Assembly: GCF_001542405.1 (NCBI RefSeq) | Contig: NZ_LNCD01000106.1 | Coordinates: forward strand, 62,001 to 126,000 | Length of the DNA stretch: 64,000 bases | Source of the DNA: Rhizobium altiplani | GTDB lineage: Bacteria; Pseudomonadota; Alphaproteobacteria; Rhizobiales; Rhizobiaceae | Direction: 5' to 3' | Shown here: piece by piece, positions 1 to 9,553 of the stretch | How the letters are laid out: the number at the start of each line of letters is the position of its first letter | How positions within the stretch are numbered: the first letter of the stretch is position 1 | Made by a program: the position numbers and the translations under genes | The notes under the pieces: generated by a model | Told to the model about the DNA's origin: nothing | The model's database searches: none | What the model saw: only the letters and a program-made list of their open reading frames with translations

Positions 1-527
1 TAGCGCTCGACAAGAACCTGCTCGCCATAGCGCCATTCCGGAGAGCTGATGATTTGCGGAGGATGGGATTGATCTTCCTGAACGATCACTACGCCGAAGC
101 TGGAACCCTCGCGCACAGGCTTCACGACGTAGGGAGGCTTCATCGGGTGCTCCGCCGGAAAGGCGAATCGATTGATCACCTCGGATTGAGCAACCGGAAT
201 GCCGACAGCGGCTGCAACGCCTTTGGCCTTCTCCTTGTCCATGGCGAGCGCTGATGCAAGCACCCCGGAGTGCGTATAGGGAATCTCGAGATATTCCAGG
301 ACGCCCTGGATCGTGCCATCCTCGCCATAGGGGCCATGCAGCGCATTGAAGACGACATCGGGCCGCAAGGCAGCAAGCTTGGCAGACACATCGCGATCGA
401 CGTCAATCCGCGTCACCTGGAAGCCCTCAGCCTCGAGAGCGTCCGCGCACGCCGTCCCGGAGGAAAGGCTTACCGGCCTCTCCGAGGAAAACCCGCCCAT
501 CAGGACAGCGACATGCTTGCGACTCAT
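1..527 (-). CDS. ddl: D-alanine--D-alanine ligase, N-terminal part (runs off left edge)
   Basis: ATP-dependent cytoplasmic ligase that joins two D-alanines to give the dipeptide MurF adds to the peptidoglycan precursor. The visible 175 residues begin MSRKHVAVLMGGFSSERPVS, the conserved Ddl N-terminus. They continue with NALHGPYGEDG, the HSG-V-ASALAMDK segment and VVKPVREGSSFGV, which start the ATP-grasp domain. The family is about 300 residues, so roughly 130 C-terminal residues are outside the window. The ATG at 527 is preceded by a G-rich Shine-Dalgarno (GGGGGTG). It faces the same way as the mur genes but is separated from murB by two plus-strand genes. ftsQ, ftsA and ftsZ would be expected further left (inference from rhizobial gene order). 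Confidence 0.93.
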   Translation of the reverse strand, partial: MSRKHVAVLMGGFSSERPVSLSSGTACADALEAEGFQVTRIDVDRDVSAKLAALRPDVVFNALHGPYGEDGTIQGVLEYLEIPYTHSGVLASALAMDKEKAKGVAAAVGIPVAQSEVINRFAFPAEHPMKPPYVVKPVREGSSFGVVIVQEDQSHPPQIISSPEWRYGEQVLVER

Positions 528-941
528 CAACACCCCCAAAAATAACCTGCAGTCTGAATTTCGACGCTTGCACCAAGCTTGTTTCCCGTCCGAATCTCGC
601 TCGGTGACGCAGGTGTATTAGAGCCTGATTATGGTTAATGAAGTGTTTACTTTCGTTAATTTTTGCCTCGAACGCCCCTCCGGAGGAAGGCCGTGCAACG
701 TTCAGAAAACCCCACGACAACGGCGGCTTTTGTGCAGCATCCCATCGGGAATCCGCACCAGTTCGATGGCTTTTCCGCCCGTCAGCTTTGAGGTTCGGCC
801 ACCCAGAAGCGCTGAATCGTCGGAAAAATGCAAAGCGTGCTAATTTTTTTTGCGTTTGTTACTCGGTGGGCATTTGCGCCGAATTAAAATTGCGTTAAGA
901 GCCGCCTGCCTCCCAAGGGCAACGGTGTAATCCCAATTGGA
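528..941. other. Intergenic region between divergent ddl and MFS gene
   Basis: This stretch of about 410 bases holds no convincing gene. It is AT-richer than its surroundings, with A/T runs at about 630-665 and 840-895, as expected for two divergent promoters (ddl leftward, the transporter rightward). I found no clear -35/-10 pair or operator that I would defend. Short reading frames here lack ribosome sites. Confidence 0.5.
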
Positions 942-2252
942 ATGAAAATGTCAGACGCGATATCAAGATTATCGCCGACGCCCGCTTTATCGAACAATGC
1001 GCAAGTCAACTCGCCGGCGCGTGTTCTGATCGCGAGCCTTGTCGGCACCACGATCGAATTCTTCGATTTTTACGTTTACGCCACAGCCGCCGTGCTGATC
1101 TTCCCGACGCTGTTCTTCCCGAACAGTGATCCGACGACGGCCCTGCTTGCTTCCTTTGCAACCTTCTCGATCGCCTTCTTCGCCCGTCCACTGGGCGCCG
1201 TGGTGTTCGGCCATTTCGGCGACAGGATCGGCCGCAAGACGACGCTCGTCGCCGCCCTGCTCACCATGGGCATTTCGACGGTCGTGATCGGCCTTCTGCC
1301 CTCCTACGAGTCGATTGGCGTTCTCGCGCCGCTGCTGCTCGCGCTCTGCCGCTTCGGCCAGGGCTTTGGCCTAGGCGGTGAATGGGGCGGCGCCGTGCTG
1401 CTCGCCACCGAGAATGCACCGGAAGGCAAGCGCAGCTGGTACGGCATGTTCCCGCAGCTCGGCGCGCCGGTCGGCCTGTTCCTCTCCTCGGGCATCTTCT
1501 GGCTGCTGCTGCAGGTCATGTCGCAGGATGATCTGCTGAGTTGGGGCTGGCGCGTGCCGTTCATCTCTTCGATTCTGCTGATCGCCATCGGTCTCTGGGT
1601 TCGTCTCTCGATCACCGAAACGCCGGCGTTCCAGAAGGCGATTGACAAGCAGGAGCGCGTTGCAGTCCCGGTTGCCGAACTCTTCCGCAAGCACAAGCGC
1701 AGCCTGTTCCTCGGCACCTTCGTGGCGCTCGCCACTTTTGTGCTGTTCTACATCGGCTCGGCTTACCTTCTGTCTTACAACGTCAAGGTCGTGAAGATTC
1801 CGTTCCCGGACGCGCTTAAGATCCAGATCGTCGGCTCCGTCGCCTTCGGTATTTTCATCCCGATATCAGGCAAACTCGCCGAGCGCTTCGGCCGCCGCGA
1901 GATGCTGATCCTCACCACCGTGCTGATTGGTATCTTCTCGTTCTTCCTGCCCGGTCTGATGACCGGCGGCGAAGGCAGCATTGTTGTGTTCGCGATCGTC
2001 TCCATGGCGCTGATGGGCATGACTTACGGTCTGATCGGCACGGCGCTTGCTGCGCCCTTCCCGACTGCCGTGCGCTATACCGGCTCGTCGATCACCTTCA
2101 ACCTTGCCGGCATCTTCGGCGCTTCGCTGGCGCCCTACATTGCCACTTGGCTGCAGGCAAACTACGGCATGCAATATGTCGGCTACTATCTCGGTCTTTC
2201 TGCCGTCATCACCTTGATCTGCATTCTGGCCTCCGGCCGCAACGAAGTCTGA
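942..2252 (+). CDS. MFS transporter, metabolite:H+ symporter (MHS) type
   Basis: A 436-residue inner-membrane carrier with about 12 hydrophobic segments. After a polar N-terminus of about 28 residues comes GTTIEFFDFYVYATAA, typical of MHS members (ProP, ShiA, KgtP relatives). The MFS signature GHFGDRIGRKT is at residues 90-100 and GEWGGAVLLATENAP lies near the fourth membrane segment. Likely substrates are organic acids, betaines or related solutes; the sequence does not decide. ATGs at 942 and 948 are both possible, and a GGA precedes the second. It is transcribed against the surrounding mur genes and ends in a strong terminator, so it is probably a single-gene unit. Confidence 0.88.
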   Translation: MKMSDAISRLSPTPALSNNAQVNSPARVLIASLVGTTIEFFDFYVYATAAVLIFPTLFFPNSDPTTALLASFATFSIAFFARPLGAVVFGHFGDRIGRKTTLVAALLTMGISTVVIGLLPSYESIGVLAPLLLALCRFGQGFGLGGEWGGAVLLATENAPEGKRSWYGMFPQLGAPVGLFLSSGIFWLLLQVMSQDDLLSWGWRVPFISSILLIAIGLWVRLSITETPAFQKAIDKQERVAVPVAELFRKHKRSLFLGTFVALATFVLFYIGSAYLLSYNVKVVKIPFPDALKIQIVGSVAFGIFIPISGKLAERFGRREMLILTTVLIGIFSFFLPGLMTGGEGSIVVFAIVSMALMGMTYGLIGTALAAPFPTAVRYTGSSITFNLAGIFGASLAPYIATWLQANYGMQYVGYYLGLSAVITLICILASGRNEV

Positions 2253-2273
2253 TCACGAAAACAGTCCAGTTCG

Positions 2274-2308
2274 AAGGGCCGCGACGGGAAACTGCCGCGG
2301 CCCTTTTT
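2274..2308 (+). terminator. Rho-independent terminator after the MFS gene
   Basis: A perfect 10-bp stem (2274-2283 with 2296-2305) with a 12-base loop is followed by a T run. It lies 22 bases past the stop codon. Confidence 0.85.
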
Positions 2309-2363
2309 CATTGTTGCCGGCTAACGCCTTGCCCCTAGATTCTCGAAAACGGGGAGAGCCGGG

Positions 2364-3461
2364 ATGCTGACACGACGATCACTGCTGGCACAAAGTGTAG
2401 GCGCCGGAATCTCGCTGACACTGCCGTCCATTGCGAGGCCGGCCAGCGTCCCGCCGATCAATGTCACCTTCCTTGTCATCAACGACGTCCATGCGTGCCG
2501 CTTCGGAGACGGGCTAAGTCCCAACTGCCAGAGTGAAGGCAAGACCGACGCAAACCTGCTCCGTCACATTCTTGCGCTCAACGGCATTTACCACCAGGCA
2601 TGGCCCACTGAGATCGCAGGGGAGGCGAGCGGCCTTCTGCTCGCCGGTCAGCCGATTGCGAGGCCGCAGGGCATCATCGTGTGTGGCGATGTCACCGATG
2701 ATGGCGGCGGCCAGACTGCGGAGTTCGCAGAAGGGTCGCAGCTACTGGAGTTTTCTCAACGCTACCAGCAAGGACGCGGTGCCGACCACGTGCACTTTCC
2801 CGTCTATGTTGGGCTCGGCAACCACGATCTCGATCAGGACGGGCGCCCGCCGCAAATCGATTGGTATCGCGACGAACTGCGTGATTACGTGCAGATGAAC
2901 CACAAGCCGAGCGTCTTCTTCAAGCCGCTGGTGCCTGTCGACAACTACGACGAAGCATCGGACAACTACTCCTGGAATTGGGGTGGCCTGCATCTGATTC
3001 AGGCGCAGCGTTACGCCGGGGACAACACAAGAGGTTCGGCAAGCAGCCTCGATTGGATGAAACGCGATCTCGAGACCTATGCGTCCGATGGCCGCCCGGT
3101 GGTCATCTTCCAGCACTATGGATGGGACCCGTTTTCCCTCGAGCGCTGGAATCCTGAAATGAAGACATTCACGTTAAGAGGAAGCGGTGCGCCCCACTGG
3201 TGGGGTGAATCGGAACGTCAGGAACTCCTCGCAACCCTCGAAGGCTACAACGTAATCGGTATTTTCCACGGCCACGAGCACAACACGCCGATGGCCTATC
3301 GGGTCGGCAAGCTGGACGTTTTCAAAGCAAAAGCCGCCTTCATGGGCGGCTTCTGCCTTGTCCGGGTGACAAGCAACACGATGGATGTAGCGATCGGCGA
3401 AGCCAGTGACGACAGGGGCGGCGTAACTTTCTCCACCGCCTTCAGCAAACGCCTCACGTAA
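2364..3461 (+). CDS. Exported calcineurin-like metallophosphoesterase
   Basis: 365-residue metal-dependent phosphoesterase. The N-terminus MLTRRSLLAQ followed by a hydrophobic stretch and an ARPAS region looks like a Tat-type signal, so the enzyme is probably folded in the cytoplasm and exported. Metallophosphoesterase motifs are in order: ND-H (41-43), GDVTDD (108-113), GNHD (152-155), FQHYGWD with H251, and GHEH (303-306). Substrate is unknown; the family includes phosphodiesterases and nucleotidases. Starts at ATG 2364 behind GGGGAG. Its stop is only 2 bases from the end of convergent murB, leaving no room for a separate terminator. Confidence 0.87.
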   Translation: MLTRRSLLAQSVGAGISLTLPSIARPASVPPINVTFLVINDVHACRFGDGLSPNCQSEGKTDANLLRHILALNGIYHQAWPTEIAGEASGLLLAGQPIARPQGIIVCGDVTDDGGGQTAEFAEGSQLLEFSQRYQQGRGADHVHFPVYVGLGNHDLDQDGRPPQIDWYRDELRDYVQMNHKPSVFFKPLVPVDNYDEASDNYSWNWGGLHLIQAQRYAGDNTRGSASSLDWMKRDLETYASDGRPVVIFQHYGWDPFSLERWNPEMKTFTLRGSGAPHWWGESERQELLATLEGYNVIGIFHGHEHNTPMAYRVGKLDVFKAKAAFMGGFCLVRVTSNTMDVAIGEASDDRGGVTFSTAFSKRLT

Positions 3462-3463
3462 CG

Positions 3464-4438
3464 TTACTCGTTGGTTACTCCCTGGAAAGGACGAACCTCA
3501 CGTCCTGGCATGAAGACGCCGAGACGCTTGATTTCCCACTCGAGCTTGATGCCGGATTTTTCGAAAACTTCGCGACGGACCTGTTCGCCGAGATATTCCA
3601 GATCATATCCCGTCGCCTGCCCCATGTTGATCATGAAATTGCAATGAAGCGACGACATCTGGGCGCCACCGATCACCAGCCCGCGGCATCCCGCTTCGTC
3701 GATGAGCTTCCAGGCGGAATGGCCGTCCGGATTCTTGAAGGTCGAGCCGCCCGTCTTCTCGCGGATCGGCTGGACCGTTTCACGATGACTGCGCACGGCA
3801 TCCATCTCGGCTCGGATCTTGGCGCGGTCCTCGCTATACCCTTCGAAGAGCACCGAGGTGAAAATCAGATCGCTCGGCACCGATGAATGACGGTAGGAAT
3901 AGCCCATATCCGCGTTCGACAGGACAAGCTTGTTGCCCTTGCGATCAACCGCATTCACCTCGACGAGCCGCTCGCGCGTCTCCCCGCCGTTGGCGCCGGC
4001 GTTCATGCGCGCTGCGCCACCAATGCTGCCGGGAATACCGTAGTAGAAATGGAAGCCGCCGATGCCGTTGTCCATAGCCATGGCTGCGACATGCTTATCG
4101 GGGCAGATCGCACCAGCGCGGATGCGGTTCTCGCCCGCAAGCTCGACGGCGCCGAAGCCCTTTGCCGAAAGCCGCAACACCACGCCGGGAATGCCGCCGT
4201 CACGAACCAGGATGTTCGATCCGACGCCAACGACGGTGACCGGGACTTCCTCCGGCAAAAGCTTGAGGAAAGCAATCAGGTCGTCCTCATCATGCGGCTG
4301 GAACATCAACTCGGCCAGACCGCCAGCGTGGAACCACGTGACACGGTCCATCGGCGCATCCGGCGTGATCCTACCGCGGATGTTCTTTACACCGTCGCCG
4401 AGCGACGCAAGAAGCTTTTCCCCATTCACCTGTTTCAT
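3464..4438 (-). CDS. murB: UDP-N-acetylenolpyruvoylglucosamine reductase
   Basis: FAD enzyme that reduces UDP-GlcNAc-enolpyruvate to UDP-MurNAc with NADPH, the second committed step of peptidoglycan precursor synthesis in the cytoplasm. In its 324 residues the FAD-binding motif GVGSNILVRD is at 71-80. YYGIPGSIGGAARMNAGA is at 132-149, and the catalytic-serine motif GGSTFKNP at 230-237 (Ser232). Tyr-loop features (SYRHSS) agree with a MurB. The ATG at 4438 overlaps the murC stop by 4 bases (ATGA), indicating translational coupling. It is the last gene of the uninterrupted dcw run. Confidence 0.97.
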   Translation of the reverse strand: MKQVNGEKLLASLGDGVKNIRGRITPDAPMDRVTWFHAGGLAELMFQPHDEDDLIAFLKLLPEEVPVTVVGVGSNILVRDGGIPGVVLRLSAKGFGAVELAGENRIRAGAICPDKHVAAMAMDNGIGGFHFYYGIPGSIGGAARMNAGANGGETRERLVEVNAVDRKGNKLVLSNADMGYSYRHSSVPSDLIFTSVLFEGYSEDRAKIRAEMDAVRSHRETVQPIREKTGGSTFKNPDGHSAWKLIDEAGCRGLVIGGAQMSSLHCNFMINMGQATGYDLEYLGEQVRREVFEKSGIKLEWEIKRLGVFMPGREVRPFQGVTNE

Positions 4439-5850
4439 GCAGATATTCCCGAAAGGCTTTCCAATTGCTTGGGCAACGCTGCCGCCCAGTATGTGATACT
4501 CCCAGCCCCCAACAGAACCACAAAATCCCCCGGCTTTGCAATCTCTGCGACCATTTCAGGCAAAAGCTCTTGGGAAGGCAGGAAGCGGGCATCGCGGTGA
4601 CCGCCCGATTTGATCCGGGATACGAGTGCCTCGGAATTCACCCCTTCGATCGGATCCTCACCCGCCGCATAGACAGGCGCGAGGAAAATGCTGTCCGCAT
4701 CGTTGAAGCAAGACGCGAACTCCTCGAAGAGGCTGGATAGCCGCGAATAGCGATGCGGCTGATGAACTGCGATCACGCGACCCTTGCAGGCTTCGCGCGC
4801 AGCGCGCAGCACGGCTTTGATCTCGACCGGATGGTGGCCGTAGTCGTCGAAGATCTGGACGCCATTCCATTCGCCGGTCAGCGTGAAGCGGCGCTTGACG
4901 CCGCCGAAGGAGGCCAGTCCCTTGGCAATGTCGTCGCTGGACATACCGAGGCGATTGGCAACCGCGATCGCGGCGGTGGCATTGGATATGTTGTGCCGTC
5001 CGGGCATCGGCATCACGAGATTGTCGAGCCTGATCACCTGCCCGGTTCTCCGGCGGCGGATCTCTACGTCGAAGATCGAGCGCGGACCATCGACACGGAC
5101 ATTCATGAAACGAACGTCGGCCTGTGGATTCTCGCCATAGGTAACGATCTTGCGGTCCTCGATCCGGCCGACCAGCGCCTGAACTTCCGGATGGTCGAGG
5201 CACAGCACGCCGAAGCCGTAGAACGGCACGTTCTCGACGAACTGGCGGAATGCGGCGCGAACCGCATCGAAATTGCCGTAGTGATCCAGATGCTCGGGGT
5301 CGATGTTAGTGATGACGGCAACGTCGGCGGGAAGCTTCAGGAACGTGCCGTCAGACTCGTCGGCCTCCACCACCATCCACTCACCCTCACCCATGCGAGC
5401 GTTGGTGCCATAGGCATTGATGATACCGCCGTTGATGACGGTAGGGTCGAGACCGCCTGCCTCCAACAGCGTTGCCACCAGCGACGTGGTTGTGGTCTTG
5501 CCATGCGTACCGCCGATCGCGATCGCATTGCGGAACCGCATCAATTCGGCAAGCATCTCCGCCCGGCGAACGACCGGCAGCAGCTTTTCACGCGCCGCGA
5601 CAAGCTCGGGGTTGTTCTTCTTGATCGCAGTCGAGACGACCACCACTTCGGCGTCACCGAGGTTTTCTGCCTTGTGGCCGACGAAGACTTCGATGCCCTT
5701 GTCACGCAAGCGTTGCACGTTGGCGCTGTCGGCCTGATCCGATCCCTGCACGCGGTGACCGAGATTGTGGAGCACCTCGGCAATGCCGCTCATGCCGATG
5801 CCGCCGATGCCGATGAAATGAACGAGGCCGATGGCCTTCGGCATTTTCAT
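4435..5850 (-). CDS. murC: UDP-N-acetylmuramate--L-alanine ligase
   Basis: Adds L-alanine to UDP-MurNAc, the first amino acid of the stem peptide. 471 residues, usual for the family. The N-terminal Rossmann domain starts HFIGIGGIGMSGIAE (11-25). The Mur ligase ATP loop GTHGKTT is at 114-120 and the central domain has ADESDGTFL. DDYGHHPVEI and AVHQPHRYSR are C-terminal MurC hallmarks. The ATG at 5850 overlaps the murG stop (ATGA). It sits between murG and murB as in other rhizobia. Confidence 0.97.
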   Translation of the reverse strand: MKMPKAIGLVHFIGIGGIGMSGIAEVLHNLGHRVQGSDQADSANVQRLRDKGIEVFVGHKAENLGDAEVVVVSTAIKKNNPELVAAREKLLPVVRRAEMLAELMRFRNAIAIGGTHGKTTTTSLVATLLEAGGLDPTVINGGIINAYGTNARMGEGEWMVVEADESDGTFLKLPADVAVITNIDPEHLDHYGNFDAVRAAFRQFVENVPFYGFGVLCLDHPEVQALVGRIEDRKIVTYGENPQADVRFMNVRVDGPRSIFDVEIRRRRTGQVIRLDNLVMPMPGRHNISNATAAIAVANRLGMSSDDIAKGLASFGGVKRRFTLTGEWNGVQIFDDYGHHPVEIKAVLRAAREACKGRVIAVHQPHRYSRLSSLFEEFASCFNDADSIFLAPVYAAGEDPIEGVNSEALVSRIKSGGHRDARFLPSQELLPEMVAEIAKPGDFVVLLGAGSITYWAAALPKQLESLSGISA

Positions 5851-6971
5851 GCGCGTTTCCCCTTGAACTCTGCAATTGTACGTCGTGCCGCAATAGCCTC
5901 TACCATGTCGGCAAGCAAGTTCGCAGCGTCGGGTTTACCCGCTTGCTTGGCTGCAGCGGCCATCCGGGCGAGCTTTTCCGGGTCGTTCATCGCATGGGTG
6001 AGTATCGAAGCGATCTTCTCCGGCGAAAGCTCGGCCTGCGGAATGACCTTGGCTCCGCCGGTTGCCGCAAGGGCTGCCGCGTTCGCCGCCTGATCGTGGT
6101 CCAAAGCATGTGGGTAAGGCACAAGCACTGCCGGCCGCCCGATCACGGAAATCTCCGAAACCGTGGATGCACCGGAACGGCAGATGACGAGATGTGCCGC
6201 GGCAAGTCGTTCGGCCATGTCGTTGAAGAACGGCGCCGTATCAGCAGCCATCTTCAATTGAGCGACGCAAGCGCTCAACATGCCCATATCTTCCGGACGC
6301 ACTTGCTGGGTGATGCGCAGGCGATCGCGAAGCCCGTCCTCGAGCAAGCTGATGGCTGTCGGCATCGCCTTGGAGAAATACTGCGCGCCCTGGCTGCCGC
6401 CAAAGACGACGAGATTGAAAGGCTCACCGGGATTGGACTGAGAATACGCCACTTTCGCCGCCTCGATGATGGTCGGTCGCACCGGATTGCCCGTTGTCAC
6501 CGTCTTGTTCGGAAACTGGCCGCCGCCTTCGGGCAGGAACCCGCCTGCAATCGCCTGCACACGGCTAGCCAGCGCCTTGTTGGCGCGGCCCATCACGGCG
6601 TTCTGCTCGTGGATCATCGCAGGCACGCCGAGGCGCGTTGCAGCGAGTAGCGGCGGTACGGTGGGATACCCGCCGAAGCCAACGACCACCACTGGCTTGA
6701 GACGCGCGATAAGCTTCTTGGCAGCCCGCATTCCGGTCCACAGCGTCCACAGCGAGCGCGCGACAGTGACCGGATTCTTGGAGCCGATCGTCGACGACGG
6801 CACGACATGAATCTCATCGGCCGGGAATTTGCCGGCATAACGCTCGGCACGGCTATCGGTGACCAGGTGCACGGAATAGCCGCGCTCCTTCAGCTTGTAG
6901 GCCAGAGCCTCCGCAGGAAACACATGGCCGCCGGTTCCCCCGGCGGCAAGCAGGACAATGCCTTTACTCAT
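5847..6971 (-). CDS. murG: Lipid II synthase (UDP-GlcNAc:undecaprenyl-PP-MurNAc-pentapeptide GlcNAc transferase)
   Basis: Membrane-associated GT28 glycosyltransferase that turns lipid I into lipid II on the inner face of the cytoplasmic membrane. The N-terminal G-loop GGTGGH lies at residues 11-16 and HEQNAVMGRANK follows in the N-domain. A second G-loop, VFGGSQGAQYFS, opens the C-domain. CRSGASTVSEI and the VPYPHALDHDQ UDP-GlcNAc site come after. I start at ATG 6971 (MSKG, 374 residues) because GGAG lies about 9 bases upstream; a TTG at 6977 would add two residues and is less likely. ftsW ends just upstream. Confidence 0.96.
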   Translation of the reverse strand: MSKGIVLLAAGGTGGHVFPAEALAYKLKERGYSVHLVTDSRAERYAGKFPADEIHVVPSSTIGSKNPVTVARSLWTLWTGMRAAKKLIARLKPVVVVGFGGYPTVPPLLAATRLGVPAMIHEQNAVMGRANKALASRVQAIAGGFLPEGGGQFPNKTVTTGNPVRPTIIEAAKVAYSQSNPGEPFNLVVFGGSQGAQYFSKAMPTAISLLEDGLRDRLRITQQVRPEDMGMLSACVAQLKMAADTAPFFNDMAERLAAAHLVICRSGASTVSEISVIGRPAVLVPYPHALDHDQAANAAALAATGGAKVIPQAELSPEKIASILTHAMNDPEKLARMAAAAKQAGKPDAANLLADMVEAIAARRTIAEFKGKRA

Positions 6972-6977
6972 AAGCAA

Positions 6978-8132
6978 TTACTCCGCCGGCATTCCGTGCG
7001 CGACGCGGAAGAGGCTCCGATCCTGCGCACGTTTTTCCGGCCTATGACGCGTCAGCGCGAGAATGAACCCGGCGGTAACGCAGATGGCGACCATGGACGA
7101 ACCGCCGTAGGAAATCAGCGGCAGGGTCATGCCTTTCGCCGGTAGCAGTTCGAGATTAACGCCTACGTTGATGATCGACTGTATGCCGATCTGCAGCACG
7201 AGGCCAGCGACGGCAAAGCGGTTGAAGTCGTTCCGCTCCCTGTAGGCATGCGAGAGACCGCGCAGCACGAGGACCGAAAACAGCGCGACGAGCGCCATGC
7301 AGAAGACGATACCGAACTCTTCGGCCGCGACCGAGAAGATGAAGTCGGTATGCGCATCCGGGATGATGCGCTTGACGATACCCTCGCCTGGGCCCTGTCC
7401 GAACCAGTCCCCGCGGATGATGGCTTCGCGCGCCGTATCGATCTGGAAGGTGTCACCTTCGCCGGTCAGGAACTTGTCGATGCGCAGCGCCACGTGCGGG
7501 AAGATGTAGTAGGCGCTGACAAGGCCGCCGACACCGCCTGCGCCGAGCAGGATGATCCAGATCCACGGCATGCCGGCCATGAAGAACATGCCGCCCCAGA
7601 CGGCGGTCGTCAGGATCGTCTGTCCAAGGTCAGGCTGTGCGACCAGAAGGGCCGCGACAATGCCGAAAAGTATGATGGCAAACAGGTTGCCCGGAATTTC
7701 CGGCTGGCGCGCATGCTCGGCGAAGAGCCAGGCGCAGACGACGACGAATGCCGGCTTCATGAACTCGGAGGGCTGGATCGAGATGCCGGCCAAGGTAACC
7801 CAGCGGCGGGAACCCTTGACCTCGACGCCGAAGAACAGAGCCAGCAGCATCATGCCAAGGGCGACGATCAACAGGATGATCGCCGTTCGCCGCACCTGGC
7901 GGGGCGTAAGAAAGGAGAGACCAACCATCACCGCGAGTGACGGGATCATGAAAGCGGCATGGCGCTTGACGAAGTGGAACGGCTCCAGCCCGATGCGTTC
8001 GGCGACGGCGGGCGACGCGGCGAAGGACAGCATGAACCCGATGCCCATCAGGAAGATGAACATCGCCAGGAAGAAGCGGTCGATGGTCCAAAACCAATCG
8101 GCCAGAGGCCCACGTTCCGCGCGGCTTACCAT
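6978..8132 (-). CDS. ftsW: Peptidoglycan glycosyltransferase FtsW (SEDS family)
   Basis: Polytopic inner-membrane SEDS protein, the septal glycan polymerase that works with FtsI. 384 residues with about 10 hydrophobic segments. Diagnostic stretches include GSRRWV, SIQPSEFMKPA, QPDLGQTIL, HTDFIFSVAAEEFG and PLISYGGSSM. It ends 6 bases before the murG ATG, and starts 1 base after the murD stop, so it is embedded in the same transcript. Confidence 0.96.
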   Translation of the reverse strand: MVSRAERGPLADWFWTIDRFFLAMFIFLMGIGFMLSFAASPAVAERIGLEPFHFVKRHAAFMIPSLAVMVGLSFLTPRQVRRTAIILLIVALGMMLLALFFGVEVKGSRRWVTLAGISIQPSEFMKPAFVVVCAWLFAEHARQPEIPGNLFAIILFGIVAALLVAQPDLGQTILTTAVWGGMFFMAGMPWIWIILLGAGGVGGLVSAYYIFPHVALRIDKFLTGEGDTFQIDTAREAIIRGDWFGQGPGEGIVKRIIPDAHTDFIFSVAAEEFGIVFCMALVALFSVLVLRGLSHAYRERNDFNRFAVAGLVLQIGIQSIINVGVNLELLPAKGMTLPLISYGGSSMVAICVTAGFILALTRHRPEKRAQDRSLFRVAHGMPAE

Positions 8133-8133
8133 G

Positions 8134-9546
8134 TCATTTATCTCCTGTTGCCGAATCGATCAGCATGGTGATTCCGTCGAGCGCTGCCACATGGCTGACA
8201 AATGCATCGCCCCTGACTTCGAAGTTCTTATATTGATCGAAGCTTGCGCAAGCCGGGGATAGCATCACGGCAAGAGGACCGCTTTCATCTCTTTCGGCAT
8301 CGGCAGCAGCGTGCGCGACGGCGCGCTCCAACGTCCCCGAAATCTCGTAGGGCACTGTCTCGCCAAGCGTCGCGGCAAATTCGGCAGCGGCTTCGCCGAT
8401 CAGATAAGCCTTGGCGATCCGCGGGAAGAACCCCGTCAGTGAGGTGATGCCTCCGGCTTTCGGCAAGCCGCCGGCGATCCAGTAAATGCGGTCGTAGCTC
8501 GACAACGCCGGAGCCGCGGCATCGGCGTTGGTGGCCTTCGAGTCGTTGACGAAGACGACGTTGCCGCGACGCCCGACCGGCTGCATCCGGTGCTTGAGGC
8601 CGGGAAAGGATGCGAGCCCGGCGCGTATCTCTTCTTCAGAGACGCCGACGGCCAGGCATGCGGCAACCGCCGCTGCGGCATTCTGTGCGTTGTGGCTGCC
8701 GCGCAGCGTCTGGATCCCGTCGAGATCGGCAATCGACTTTGTTGCGCCTCCCGAGGCCTGGATGAGCTTCGTTCCATCCGCGTAGATGCCGTAGGGAAGT
8801 GCATGACGGCGGGAAATGCGCATGACCTTGCCGCCGGCCCGCTCGATACGATCCGCGATCATCTGGCAGTGGCTGTCGTCCACGCCGATGACGGCGATGT
8901 CACTGCCGGCAACCAGCCGCTCCTTGATGTCGGCATAGTGCTGCATCGTGCCATGACGATCGAGATGATCCGGCGTCAGGTTGAGCAGGATGCCGGCGGA
9001 CGGATTGACCGTCGGCGCGAGGTCGATCTGGTAGGACGAGCATTCGACGACGTAAAAACGTCCATCCTTCGGCGGGTCGAGCGTCAGCACCGGCGTCCCG
9101 ATATTGCCGCCGAGTTGCGTATCGCGGCCGCTCGACTTCAGGATATGCGCGATCAGCGCTGTCGTCGTCGACTTGCCGTTGGTACCGGTAATGGCAATGA
9201 ACGGGCAATCGGGGGCATGGGCCCGGCGCTCGCGCACGAAGAGCTCGACGTCGCCGACGACATCGACGCCGGCGGCACGCGCAAGATCAACGGTCCAGTG
9301 CGGCTTGGGATGCGTCAGCGGCACACCCGGTGAGAGCACGAAAAGCGACTGCGCGCTCCAGTCGATGGTGCGCAGATCGGCGGTATGGATGCCCTCGGCG
9401 GCGGCTTTGGTAACGCTATCCGGATTATCATCCCAGGCGGTCACCTCGGCGCCGCCCATTTTCAGCGCGCGCGCCGTGGCAAAGCCGGAACCGCCGAGCC
9501 CGAACAGCGCGACCTTCTTTCCTGATAGCGTCGTAACGGGAATCAT
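8134..9546 (-). CDS. murD: UDP-N-acetylmuramoyl-L-alanine--D-glutamate ligase
   Basis: Adds D-glutamate to UDP-MurNAc-L-Ala in the cytoplasm. 470 residues. The N-terminal nucleotide-fold starts VALFGLGGSGFA, the ATP loop GTNGKST is at 121-127, and LNLTPDHLDRHG is in the central domain. NDSKATNADAAAPAL and SPACASFDQYKNFE close the C-terminal domain as in known MurD. ATG start at 9546, 7 bases after the mraY stop. Confidence 0.97.
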   Translation of the reverse strand: MIPVTTLSGKKVALFGLGGSGFATARALKMGGAEVTAWDDNPDSVTKAAAEGIHTADLRTIDWSAQSLFVLSPGVPLTHPKPHWTVDLARAAGVDVVGDVELFVRERRAHAPDCPFIAITGTNGKSTTTALIAHILKSSGRDTQLGGNIGTPVLTLDPPKDGRFYVVECSSYQIDLAPTVNPSAGILLNLTPDHLDRHGTMQHYADIKERLVAGSDIAVIGVDDSHCQMIADRIERAGGKVMRISRRHALPYGIYADGTKLIQASGGATKSIADLDGIQTLRGSHNAQNAAAAVAACLAVGVSEEEIRAGLASFPGLKHRMQPVGRRGNVVFVNDSKATNADAAAPALSSYDRIYWIAGGLPKAGGITSLTGFFPRIAKAYLIGEAAAEFAATLGETVPYEISGTLERAVAHAAADAERDESGPLAVMLSPACASFDQYKNFEVRGDAFVSHVAALDGITMLIDSATGDK

Positions 9547-9553
9547 CGCCGCC

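Noticed and set aside
4753..6093. 446-codon plus-strand open frame opposite murC and murG
   Set aside because: Shadow of two firmly identified genes; composition His/Asp/Val-rich as typical for antisense frames.
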